Shown one piece after another: positions 40,940 through 48,998 of a stretch of 64,000 bases of DNA. The DNA lies in the NCBI GenBank assembly GCA_046732465.1, contig JBKPND010000011.1, positions 1-64,000 on the forward strand, written 5' to 3'. The notes under the pieces are model-generated. The model was not told the origin of the DNA, ran no database searches, and saw only the letters and a list, made by a program, of their open reading frames with translations. The first letter of the stretch is position 1. Each line of letters begins with the position of its first letter. The stretch comes from DASUPK01 sp046732465 (lineage in GTDB: Bacteria; Actinomycetota; Thermoleophilia; Solirubrobacterales; 70-9). The position numbers and the translations under genes are program-made.

Positions 40940-41980
40940 GTGTTCGTCGACCTCTACTCCGACACCCAGACGCGGCCCAGTGAGGGCATGCGGGCGGCGA
41001 TGGCCGCCGCCGAGGTCGGGGACGAGCAGAAGCGCGAGGACCCGACGACGAACGCGCTTCACGAGCGGGTGGCCGCTCTTCTCGGCCAGGAGGCCGGCCT
41101 GTTCCTGCCCTCCGGGACGATGTGCAACGAGATCGCCATCCGCCTCCACGTTCGCCCGGGCGGCGACGAGGTCTTCATCGGCCGAGACGCCCACCCGCTC
41201 GAGGCGGAAGCCGGTGGGCCGGCCGTGCTCTCCGGAGCCGTAATCACGGAGCTCGATGGGGAGGACGGGACGTTCACCCCGGAGGCGCTCGAGGCCGCGA
41301 TTCGCGCGCACCCGGCCGAAAGTCGCTACGTCCCGCGACCGCGCCTCGCCTGCGTCGAGCAGACCGCGAATCTGCGGGGCGGCACCGTCTGGCCGCTCGA
41401 GCGGCTCAACGGCGTGCTCTCCATCGCGCGCGAGCACGGACTGAGAACTCACCTGGACGGCGCGCGCCTGATGAACGCCGTGGTGGCGAGCGGTATCGAC
41501 GCCGACACCTGGGCGTCCGACTTCGACACCGCGTGGATCGACTTCACCAAGGGACTCGGCGCCCCGGTGGGTGCGTGCCTCGCCGGCTCAGCCGAGCTGA
41601 TCGAGGAGGCGTGGCGCTGGAAGCAGATGCTCGGCGGCGCCATGCGGCAGTCAGGTGTCCTCGCGGCCGCCGGCATCTACGCGCTCGAGAACAACGTGGA
41701 GCGCCTTGCCGACGATCACGAGCGGGCGCGCCGCCTGGCGGAGGGCCTGGCGGAGATCCCGGGCATCCAGATCGACCCGGCGCGGGTCGAGACCAACATC
41801 GTCATCTTCGAGGTCTCCGATGCCGAGGGCTTCTGCCGCTCGCTCGCAGCGAAGGACGTGAGGATGGGCGCCCTCGACGATCGCCGCGTGCGGGCGGTCG
41901 CCCACCTCGACGTTGACGACGCGGGAATCGAGCGCGCCTTGGAAGCCACTCGGAGTGCAGTGTCCGCGAGCGTGAGCTGA
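40940..41980 (+). CDS. ltaE: Low-specificity L-threonine aldolase
   Basis: A 346-residue PLP enzyme splitting threonine/allo-threonine to glycine and acetaldehyde. VDLYSDTQTRPSEGMRAAM at the start, VGDEQKREDPTTNALHERVA, THLDGARLMNA (Asp for the PLP ring) and IDFTKGLGAPVGACLAG with the PLP Lys near residue 203. GTG 40940 lies 9 nt after DUF177. Its place inside the DUF177-rpmF unit is unusual. Confidence 0.92.
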   Translation: MFVDLYSDTQTRPSEGMRAAMAAAEVGDEQKREDPTTNALHERVAALLGQEAGLFLPSGTMCNEIAIRLHVRPGGDEVFIGRDAHPLEAEAGGPAVLSGAVITELDGEDGTFTPEALEAAIRAHPAESRYVPRPRLACVEQTANLRGGTVWPLERLNGVLSIAREHGLRTHLDGARLMNAVVASGIDADTWASDFDTAWIDFTKGLGAPVGACLAGSAELIEEAWRWKQMLGGAMRQSGVLAAAGIYALENNVERLADDHERARRLAEGLAEIPGIQIDPARVETNIVIFEVSDAEGFCRSLAAKDVRMGALDDRRVRAVAHLDVDDAGIERALEATRSAVSASVS

Positions 41981-42033
41981 TACGGCTTCGCCATCAGATC
42001 GCGGCCACAAGCGGCCGCCCCACATAACCGCTC

Positions 42034-42076
42034 GGGGCTACGCCCCTCGCTCATAGTGGTGCGGCCTAGTGGCCGC
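42034..42076 (+). other. Two small inverted repeats between ltaE and rpmF
   Basis: GGGGC (42034-42038) pairs with GCCCC (42042-42046) around TAC, and GCGGCC (42061-42066) pairs with GGCCGC (42071-42076) around TAGT. Neither is followed by a T run. The second ends one base before TACCAT (42077-42082), a candidate -10 box 9 nt before the rpmF ATG. They may be a weak terminator and a promoter-flanking site. Confidence 0.35.
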
Positions 42077-42091
42077 TACCATGCGCCGCCG

Positions 42092-42313
42092 ATGGCGGTC
42101 CCCAAGAAGCGACAGTCGAGGACGCGGCGCGACAAGCGGCGCGCGCAGCACAAGGTCTCGGCCCCGCGGCTGAACGAGTGCCCGCGCTGCCACAGCCCGC
42201 GTCTGCCGCATCGGGTCTGCCCGACGTGCGGGACATACGCGGGTCGTGAGGTGATCCGCCACGAGGCGCCCGAGCCGGCGCCGACGGGCGGAGAGCCCTC
42301 AGCTACCGAGTAG
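42092..42313 (+). CDS. rpmF: 50S ribosomal protein L32
   Basis: A 73-residue L32: AVPKKRQSRTRRDKRRAQHK at the start, then CPRCHSPRLPHRVCPTCGTYAGREV with two Cys pairs, so the zinc-binding form. The C-terminal 20 residues are an extra Pro/Glu-rich tail. ATG 42092 is the family's start; an upstream in-frame GTG would add residues unlike L32. Its TAG is directly followed by the plsX ATG. Confidence 0.96.
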   Translation: MAVPKKRQSRTRRDKRRAQHKVSAPRLNECPRCHSPRLPHRVCPTCGTYAGREVIRHEAPEPAPTGGEPSATE

Positions 42314-43345
42314 ATGCCCTCGACGCTCCCCGTCGCGCTGGACGCCTACGGCGCGGACGGCGGACCGGAACTCGTCCTGGAGGGGGCACGGCTCGCCGCC
42401 GCCGACGGCATCCCGGTTCGGATCTTCGGGCCGGGTGGCCTCCCCGTCAACGAAGGGATCGAGCTCGACCCCACCAGGGAATGGATCGGAAACGAGGCCG
42501 AGCCGGTGGCCGCCGTTCGCTCGACGCCCGAGGCATCGGTGGTCCGCGCCGCCGCCGCGGTGGCCGACGGCACCTGCAGCTCACTTGTCAGCGCCGGTTC
42601 CACCGGCGCCACGATGACGGCGGCGCTCTTCGCCCTCAAGCGGGCGCAGGGGGTTCACCGGCCCGCCCTCGCGGTGCAGTTCCCGGTGCCCGGCGCGGAC
42701 GGCCCGCCGCTCGTGTTTCTCGATTGCGGCGCCAATACGGACGTGCGCCCGCAGCATCTGATCCAGTTCGCCTTCCTCGGCTCGGCGTTCAGCGCAGCGG
42801 TGCTGGGGGTCGAGAGCCCTCGCGTGGCGCTGCTCTCGGTGGGTGAGGAACAGAAGAAGGGGCGTGCCGACGTGGTCGAGGCTCACGAGGTTCTGGCCGA
42901 TTCCGAGGGCATCCGCTTCATCGGCAACGTCGAGGGCCGGGATCTGCTGAGCGGCGAGGCTGACGTGATCGTCACCGACGGCTTCACCGGAAACGTCACC
43001 CTGAAGACGGTGGAGGGGACGGCGAAGGCCGTGGCGTACGCCGTCCGCGAGGCCGCCCGGTCGGGCCCGCTCGCAGCGACTGGCGGGCTGCTCCTGCGGC
43101 GGGCCCTCGGAGGGCTGCGCCGGACGATGGATCCGAATGCGGTCGGCGGGGCGATCCTCCTCGGTCTGCGTGGCGTCGCCGTCGTGGCACACGGCAGCTC
43201 CACCCCCGACGGGATCGCAAATGCTGTTCGCCTGGCCCACCGCACGGTCACGGAACGCGCCGTCGAGCGCACGGGGGAGCTGCTCGCCGCCTCGGGCGCC
43301 ACGCGCGACGCGCTGCGGGAGCCCTCGGGGATGGCGGGGCGATAG
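42314..43345 (+). CDS. plsX: Phosphate acyltransferase PlsX
   Basis: A 343-residue enzyme making acyl-phosphate from acyl-ACP for phospholipid synthesis. VALDAYGADGGPELVLEGA (family: MGGD-like, here AYGADGG), SAGSTGATMTAALF, FLDCGANTDVRPQHL, ADVIVTDGFTGNVTLKTVEG and HGSSTPDGIANAV. The usual AxDxMGGDxxP reads ALDAYGADGGP. Directly joined to rpmF and followed by acpP, the source of its acyl-ACP. Confidence 0.93.
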   Translation: MPSTLPVALDAYGADGGPELVLEGARLAAADGIPVRIFGPGGLPVNEGIELDPTREWIGNEAEPVAAVRSTPEASVVRAAAAVADGTCSSLVSAGSTGATMTAALFALKRAQGVHRPALAVQFPVPGADGPPLVFLDCGANTDVRPQHLIQFAFLGSAFSAAVLGVESPRVALLSVGEEQKKGRADVVEAHEVLADSEGIRFIGNVEGRDLLSGEADVIVTDGFTGNVTLKTVEGTAKAVAYAVREAARSGPLAATGGLLLRRALGGLRRTMDPNAVGGAILLGLRGVAVVAHGSSTPDGIANAVRLAHRTVTERAVERTGELLAASGATRDALREPSGMAGR

Positions 43346-43347
43346 GC

Positions 43348-43353
43348 GATAAT
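43348..43353 (+). promoter_or_regulatory. Candidate leaderless -10 box of acpP
   Basis: GATAAT, the closest match to TATAAT in this region, is followed by 6 nt and ATG 43360. No SD. It gives acpP a promoter independent of plsX. Confidence 0.55.
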
Positions 43354-43359
43354 GCCGCA

Positions 43360-43608
43360 ATGGAACGCGACGAAGTGATGAAGCTGGTGCGGGATCACCT
43401 GAGCACCGAGCTCGAGGTGGAGCCCGAGCGGATCCAGCCCGAAACCAAGTTTCGCGACGATCTCGACGCCGACTCGCTCGACCTCTACGAGCTGGTCATG
43501 GAGCTCGAGGATCGCTACGACATCCGCGTGAGCGAGGAAGAGGCGGCCCGGATCGAGACGGTCGGCGACGCCGTCGACTTCGTCACCGCGCGGGTGCCTG
43601 CCGCCTAG
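43360..43608 (+). CDS. acpP: Acyl carrier protein
   Basis: An 82-residue acidic carrier. The phosphopantetheine Ser is in DDLDADSLDLYELVMELED (about residue 37-38), with the usual flanking helices. It carries acyl chains for fatty acid and phospholipid synthesis, next to plsX. Start ATG 43360 is set by homology and by the GATAAT spacing. Confidence 0.96.
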   Translation: MERDEVMKLVRDHLSTELEVEPERIQPETKFRDDLDADSLDLYELVMELEDRYDIRVSEEEAARIETVGDAVDFVTARVPAA

Positions 43609-43631
43609 GGGAGGGGCTTCGACCTGATCCG

Positions 43632-44312
43632 ATGACACCAGCCACCGCCTCGCTGGCGGAGCTGTTCGCGGACGCCCCCGAAGAGCTGCGCCGGCAGGCC
43701 CTCTCTCACTCATCCTGGGTCGAGGCCCGCATCCACTCCTATGGCCGGCTCGCCTTTCTCGGCGACAGCGTCCTGGGGCTCTCCGTCGCCGGCCTGCTCT
43801 TCGCCGATCACCCGGACGCGGACATCGGGGAGCTCACCAAGATCCTCAACCAGGCGGTCAGCGGGCGCGCCTGCGCCGAGGTCGCCCGCGAGCTTGGGCT
43901 CCCCCATCTGCTCGAGGCCCGTGCTCCACAGGACGGCGACGGACTGCCGGTGGAGACCCTCCTGGCCTCCGAGCGGACCCTCGCCTCCGTCTGCGAGGCC
44001 GTGATCGGGGCCAGCTATCTGGCACACGGGTTCGAGGCGACTTCCCACGCCGTGGTGGAGGCGTTCGGCGAAGAAATCGAGCAGGCCACGCGGGAGAGAC
44101 TGGACTTCAAGTCCGAGCTGCAGGAGCGGCTCGCGCGCGACGGCACGACGGTCAGCTACGAGGTGACCGGGGAGGAGGGGCCGCCACACGATCGCCGCTT
44201 CGAGATCCGGGCGACCGTCCAGGGGCATGAGATCGGCGCCGGCTCCGGGCGGAGCAAGAAGGAGGCCGAGCAGGCGGCCGCGCGGCGCGCGCTGGAGAAA
44301 CTGCGGAAGTAG
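43632..44312 (+). CDS. rnc: Ribonuclease III with degenerate active site
   Basis: A 226-residue protein with the RNase III domain (about 5-145) and a dsRNA-binding domain (about 153-226: DFKSELQERL, GPPHDRRFEIRATV, SKKEAEQAAARRAL). The signature normally NERLEFLGDS reads YGRLAFLGDS: Glu38 and Glu41 positions are Gly38 and Ala41; Asp45 is kept. The second site, normally LADxxEALIG, reads LASVCEAVIG: Ser119 replaces the Asp, Glu122 is kept. Position in the acpP-rnc-smc order leaves no doubt on descent; cleavage activity is doubtful or altered. Confidence 0.9.
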   Translation: MTPATASLAELFADAPEELRRQALSHSSWVEARIHSYGRLAFLGDSVLGLSVAGLLFADHPDADIGELTKILNQAVSGRACAEVARELGLPHLLEARAPQDGDGLPVETLLASERTLASVCEAVIGASYLAHGFEATSHAVVEAFGEEIEQATRERLDFKSELQERLARDGTTVSYEVTGEEGPPHDRRFEIRATVQGHEIGAGSGRSKKEAEQAAARRALEKLRK

Positions 44313-44371
44313 CGGGAATCGCGTCCGGCCAGGGCGCGAGGCTTCCCATAGCTGGCACCCTTCCCAACCTC

Positions 44372-47300
44372 ATGTACCTGAAGGCCATCAACCTGAAGGG
44401 CTTCAAGTCCTTCCCCGACCGCACCCGGCTGACCTTCTCGCCGGGCGTCAGCGTGATCGTCGGCCCGAACGGGTCGGGCAAGTCGAACATCACCGACGCG
44501 GTGCTCTGGGCCCTCGGCGAGCAGAGCCCGACGGCGGTTCGCGGGCACCAGATGCGGGACGTCATCTTCGCCGGCGGGAACGGGCAGTCGCCGCGGCGCT
44601 TCGCCGAGGTCGAGGTCGTGATCGACAACACCGAGGGCCGGGCGGCCAGCGAGTTCTCGGAGATCTCGATCTCGCGTCGGATCGAGCGGAACGGCGAGGG
44701 CGAGTACAGGCTGAACGGAGCCCGCTGCCGCCTCGTCGACATCGTCGAGGCTCTCGCCGACACCAACATGGGCCGCGAGGCCCACTCCGTGATCAGCCAG
44801 GGCAGGGTGGAGCAGATCGTCCATTCCAAGCCCCGCGATCGGCGCCTCCTGATCGAGGAGGCCGCCGGCCTCGGCAAGCATCGCAAGCGCCGCCACAACG
44901 CTCAGCTCAAGCTCGATCGCACCCGCGAAAACCTGGAGCGCGCCACCGACGTCGAGCGCGAGGCCCGCTCCCGCCTGCGGCCGCTGAAGCGGCAGGCCGA
45001 GGCTGCCGAGCGCACCGCGAAGCTCGAACGCGAGTCAAGCGAGCTGCGCTCCCGGCTCGTCGCGGACGCGCTGCGGGCCCAGCAGGAGCAGCTCGCGACG
45101 GCCGAACGGAAGCTGGCCCAGGTTCGCGCGACCCGCGACTCGGTCGAGAAGCGCTTCGAAGAGGTTCGGGCGCGCCGCACGGCGATCGAGGAGCGGATCG
45201 CGGCCGGCGAGGAGGGCCGCCGGCGCCACGGGGAGCTGGTCGCGGATGCGCGCGCCGCCACCGAGCGCGTGCGGGCCCGCGCTGAGTCCCTGGAGATCGC
45301 CGAGCGCGACCTGCGCGCGGCGCTCGGGGAGCGACAGCTGCGCCTCGATGCCCTCGAGGCCGAGCCCGACGAGGCGGCCACCGCAACCCGGATCGCCGAG
45401 CTGGAGGGCGAGCTCGCCAAGCTCGGGGAAGACGCATCCGAAGAGGGTGTCCGGCTGCGTCAGGCGGCGGAGGAGGCCGAGCGCAAGCGAACCGCAGCCC
45501 GTGAGGCACTCGAGCCGCTCGAGGTGGCCGCAGAGGAGGCGGCCACGGCGCTTCGCCAGGCGACTCAGATGCACGAGAGGGCGCGGGCCGAGGCGCGCAA
45601 GGCCTCCGAGCGGAAGGCGGCTCTGGCGGGCGAGTTGGCGGCGGTCGAAGCCAAGCTCGCCGCCGCCGCGGTCGAGGGTGAGCACGACGCGCTCGCCGGG
45701 CTGATCGAGACCGGCTCGGGCCTCGAGCGCGCGGTGTCCGCTGTCCTCGGAGAGCGCCTGCGCGCCTCGATCGTCGGCTCCATCGGCGAGGGGCGCGAGC
45801 GGCTCGCCGCCACGGAGGGCGCCGGACGCGCGCTGATCTCGACGGACTCCTCGGGAACGGCCACGGAGTCACCGAAGGTCGGCGCCCGTCGGCTTCTGGA
45901 CCTGGTCGAGGCCCGCGGCGAGGCTGGCCCGATCACCGAGCGGCTGCTGTCCGACGCCTGGCTGGTGGACGACCTCGACGGGCTCCCGGAGGGGTTCGGC
46001 GGCGTTGCGGTCACGGTCGACGGCGAGTGCTACGACGCGCGGGCCGGCGAGGTCCGCAGGCTGCCGCGGGAGGGGACCGATCCCGCGCTGGCGGCCCGCT
46101 CCGAGCGCGAGGAGCTCGCCTCCCGGCTCGCCCAGCGCGAGCAGACCGAGGAGCGGGCGAACAAAGATCTCGAGCGCGCCGAGTCCGCACTCGCCGAGGC
46201 GCGGAGCAGCGAGGATGAGACCCAGCAGGCGCTCAGGAGCGCGCGCCGTGAGCTCGACGAGGCCTCCGAGGAGGCGAGCCGCACGACCTGGCTCGCGGAG
46301 CGTCACGCGGAGCGCTCCGACGAGGGAGCCGGGTCCGGCGCGATCCAGCGCGCGAAGCTCGAGGCCGAGCTGGCTGCGGAGCGCCGCCACGCCGAGGCGG
46401 CTGAGCGTGCCAAGGAGAAGCGCCTCCGCGACCGACAGGAGCTCGAGCGGCGCATCGCGCTGGAGCAGGAGACGCTCCCAGCGCTGGGTCGCGCACGGGA
46501 GGCTTTGCTGGCGCTGGGGCGGAGCCTCGAGCGCCATGCCGCGACCCTGGCCGGGGCCGACGGGGATGGCGGCGCCGACGTCGCCGCGGAGCTTCGGGAG
46601 TGCTCACAGCAGGAATTCGGGCTGCAGGGTGAGCTTCGCGAGGCGAGCGAGGCGATGACGATCGCCGAGGTCGAGGCCACCCAGCTGCGCGGGCAGCGGG
46701 ACGAGAGCACCGCGGAGCTGAAACGACTTGGCGAGGTCCTGGGCGAGAGCCTGGGTGCCGCGGAGGCGCCGCTCCCCGGCGAGGAGCGCGAGGCGATCGA
46801 GGCCCGGCTTGCACGGCTGCAGCGCAACCGCGAGCAGATCGGCCCGGTCAACCCGCTGGCCAAGCGCGAGTACGAGGAGGCCCGCGAACACGTCACCGAG
46901 CTCGCGGAGCAGCGCAAGGACCTGGAGAAGGCGATCACCGAGCTGCGCGCGCTGATCCGCCGCACCGACAGGGAGATCGCGGCGGCCTTCGAGGAGACCT
47001 TCGAGGCGACCGCGCGCGGTTTCGAGGAGATGGTCGCCGAGCTCTTCCCGGGCGGCCGCGGCCGGTTGCGCCGCGTGGACGTCGGGGGCGCACCGCCGCC
47101 CTTCGCCGGCCAGCCGTCAGAGGACGAGGAGGATCTCGACGAGGAGCTCACCCCGCCCGACGAGGACGGCGGCGTCGAGATCGAGGTGACGCCCGCGGGG
47201 AAGTCGACGCGGCGCCTGTCGCTCCTCTCCGGCGGCGAGAAGTCCCTCGTCGCCCTCGCCTTCGTCTTCGCCGTGCTGATGGCGCGCCCCTGTCCCTTCT

Positions 47301-47557
47301 ACATCCTCGACGAGGTCGAGGCCGCGCTCGACGACATCAATATCGACCGCTTCCTCCGCCTCGTCCGCCGCTTCGCCGAGCGCTCGCAGTTCATCGTCGT
47401 CACCCATCAGAAGCGGACGATGGACGCCGCCGACATCCTCTACGGGGTCAGCATGGGCGGTGACGGCATCACCAAGGTCGTCTCGCGCAAGCTGCCGCGC
47501 GACGAGCTCGAGACGCTTCCGGGCGAGCCCGAGGCCGCCGCCGAGGCCGCCGCCTAG
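44372..47557 (+). CDS. smc: Chromosome partition protein SMC
   Basis: A 1061-residue SMC ATPase. Walker A GPNGSGKSNITDAVLWALG (about residue 30), N-arm coiled coil to about 430, hinge about 435-570, C-arm to about 880, then the head with LLSGGEKSLVALAFVFAVLM (about 950) and Walker B YILDEVEAALDD (about 977). Typical SMC proteins are near 1180, so the arms are shortened, mainly the N-arm. Works with ScpA and ScpB (806-2094) in chromosome condensation. Its TAG is shared with the convergent HNH gene in CTAG (47554-47557). Confidence 0.96.
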   Translation: MYLKAINLKGFKSFPDRTRLTFSPGVSVIVGPNGSGKSNITDAVLWALGEQSPTAVRGHQMRDVIFAGGNGQSPRRFAEVEVVIDNTEGRAASEFSEISISRRIERNGEGEYRLNGARCRLVDIVEALADTNMGREAHSVISQGRVEQIVHSKPRDRRLLIEEAAGLGKHRKRRHNAQLKLDRTRENLERATDVEREARSRLRPLKRQAEAAERTAKLERESSELRSRLVADALRAQQEQLATAERKLAQVRATRDSVEKRFEEVRARRTAIEERIAAGEEGRRRHGELVADARAATERVRARAESLEIAERDLRAALGERQLRLDALEAEPDEAATATRIAELEGELAKLGEDASEEGVRLRQAAEEAERKRTAAREALEPLEVAAEEAATALRQATQMHERARAEARKASERKAALAGELAAVEAKLAAAAVEGEHDALAGLIETGSGLERAVSAVLGERLRASIVGSIGEGRERLAATEGAGRALISTDSSGTATESPKVGARRLLDLVEARGEAGPITERLLSDAWLVDDLDGLPEGFGGVAVTVDGECYDARAGEVRRLPREGTDPALAARSEREELASRLAQREQTEERANKDLERAESALAEARSSEDETQQALRSARRELDEASEEASRTTWLAERHAERSDEGAGSGAIQRAKLEAELAAERRHAEAAERAKEKRLRDRQELERRIALEQETLPALGRAREALLALGRSLERHAATLAGADGDGGADVAAELRECSQQEFGLQGELREASEAMTIAEVEATQLRGQRDESTAELKRLGEVLGESLGAAEAPLPGEEREAIEARLARLQRNREQIGPVNPLAKREYEEAREHVTELAEQRKDLEKAITELRALIRRTDREIAAAFEETFEATARGFEEMVAELFPGGRGRLRRVDVGGAPPPFAGQPSEDEEDLDEELTPPDEDGGVEIEVTPAGKSTRRLSLLSGGEKSLVALAFVFAVLMARPCPFYILDEVEAALDDINIDRFLRLVRRFAERSQFIVVTHQKRTMDAADILYGVSMGGDGITKVVSRKLPRDELETLPGEPEAAAEAAA

Positions 47558-47844
47558 TACGGGCGACGGAGGACGGGGCGCTGCCGCGGGCGGCGTGGCC
47601 GGTCGGGCCATTCGGGCCGCTCCCAGACGAGCTTCGCGCGCTCGGCGGCCTCCCGCTCCACCGCCGGATGGCAGCTCCGGCAAACCGGCTCGAGATTCTC
47701 GAGCACGTCCAGCCCTCCGTAACGCCGAGGGAGCTTGTGGTGCGCGACCAGGTCCTCGCGGCTTCCGCAGTAGACGCACGCCGCTCCACGCGTGACGAGC
47801 GCCGAGAGAGTCGCCCAGGAGAGATGGCCACCCGACTGTCGCAT
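47554..47844 (-). CDS. Small HNH endonuclease
   Basis: A 96-residue stand-alone HNH protein: CVYCGSREDLVAHHKLPRRYGGLDVLENLEPVCRSCH contains the HNH core with two Cys pairs for structural zinc, the first His pair and the Asn in LENL. The C-terminus is Arg/Pro-rich and probably binds DNA. ATG 47844 has GTG directly before it at 47847. It lies between smc and ftsY on the opposite strand. No partner gene; such small HNH genes are frequent accessory genes. Confidence 0.8.
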   Translation of the reverse strand: MRQSGGHLSWATLSALVTRGAACVYCGSREDLVAHHKLPRRYGGLDVLENLEPVCRSCHPAVEREAAERAKLVWERPEWPDRPRRPRQRPVLRRPY

Positions 47845-47914
47845 CACGCCCTATCTCACACGGCACACCGGATGCCGTCGCTTGATCCGGCGGCGGTGTT
47901 TGTGGCCGCCGCTT

Positions 47915-47920
47915 TAGGCT
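47915..47920 (+). promoter_or_regulatory. Candidate leaderless -10 box of ftsY
   Basis: TAGGCT is followed by 6 nt and GTG 47927 with no SD, so ftsY appears to have its own leaderless promoter behind the antisense HNH gene. Confidence 0.5.
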
Positions 47921-47926
47921 GGCGCC

Positions 47927-48922
47927 GTGGCGACGAGCTGGCAAGAGGCTTTCGACCTCGGCGATCGCCAGGTCGCGGTCGCGGAGCCTCAGGAGGGGGA
48001 GCGGACGGGTGTGTTTCGCCGCCTGCGGGAAGGGCTCTCGCGGAGCCGGCAGGCGCTGACCGCCGAGCTCTCCTCGAGCTTCACGGAGCGCATCGACGAG
48101 GGCACCTGGGAGCACCTCGAGGAAGCGCTGATCCTCGCCGATGTCGGCGCTGAGACCACCGCGGCGGTCGTTCGCCGCCTGGAGGACGAGGCGGACGCGG
48201 GGGACCTCAGCGGCGGGGAGGAATTGCGGGACCGGCTGATCGAGGTGCTCGCCGAGACGGCCTCGCCCCAGGGTGAGGAGAGCAGCCGGATCCACCTGCG
48301 CGATCGCCCGTCCGTCCTGATGATCGTCGGCGTCAACGGCACCGGCAAGACGACCACGATCGGCAAGATCGCCTGGCACCTCCAGAAGGAGCTCGGCCTC
48401 GACGTGATCGTCGCGGCCGCGGACACCTATCGCGCCGCGGCCGTCAACCAGCTCGCCGAGTGGGCCGATCGGGCGGGCACGCAGATCGTCCGCGGCTCCG
48501 AGGGCGGAGATCCCGGGGCGGTCGCCTTCGACGCCGTCGCCGCGGCCGAGGCACGGAGCGCCGACGTGGTGATCTGCGACACGGCCGGCCGTCTCCACAC
48601 CCACGGGAACCTGATGGAGGAGCTCGCCAAGGTGCGTCGGGTGATCGGGAAGCGGATACCGGACGCCCCGCAGGAGACGCTGATCGTGATCGACGCGACC
48701 ACCGGGCAGAACGGGGTCCGTCAGGCCCAGGAGTTCGCCAACGCGGTGGACGTCAGCGGTGCCGTGCTCACCAAGCTCGACGGAAGCGCCAAGGGCGGCG
48801 TCGCGCTCGCGATCGCGTCCGAGCTCGGCATCCCGGTGAAGCTGATCGGGATCGGGGAGTCGCTGGAGGACCTGCGGCCGTTCGACGCACAAGAGTTCGC
48901 CCGTGCGCTGATCGAGGAGTAG
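47927..48922 (+). CDS. ftsY: Signal recognition particle receptor FtsY
   Basis: A 331-residue SRP GTPase. N-domain helices (SSSFTERIDEGTWEHLEEALILADVGAETT), then G1 GVNGTGKTTTIGKIA (about residue 135), AADTYRAAAVNQL, DTAGRLHTHGNLMEEL and TKLDGSAKGGVAL. The acidic A-domain of proteobacteria is reduced to about 30 residues. It docks ribosome-SRP complexes at the membrane, with Ffh encoded at 50093. Confidence 0.96.
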   Translation: MATSWQEAFDLGDRQVAVAEPQEGERTGVFRRLREGLSRSRQALTAELSSSFTERIDEGTWEHLEEALILADVGAETTAAVVRRLEDEADAGDLSGGEELRDRLIEVLAETASPQGEESSRIHLRDRPSVLMIVGVNGTGKTTTIGKIAWHLQKELGLDVIVAAADTYRAAAVNQLAEWADRAGTQIVRGSEGGDPGAVAFDAVAAAEARSADVVICDTAGRLHTHGNLMEELAKVRRVIGKRIPDAPQETLIVIDATTGQNGVRQAQEFANAVDVSGAVLTKLDGSAKGGVALAIASELGIPVKLIGIGESLEDLRPFDAQEFARALIEE

Positions 48923-48998
48923 CAAACAGGTCAACCGGGGTTACCCGCGCTGCAAGGGCACTCGCACAGATGACCGTCGTCAGCGGAACCCTGGGAGC

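Noticed and set aside
47117..48934. 605-codon minus-strand frame opposite the smc end and ftsY
   Set aside because: Shadow of two well-defined genes; no recognisable domains.
48923..48998. c-di-AMP (ydaO-type) riboswitch before the M23 peptidase gene
   Set aside because: Such elements precede wall hydrolase genes in Actinobacteria and a GGAACC-like string is present, but only 76 nt are available, less than the element needs, and the paired core is not recognisable.
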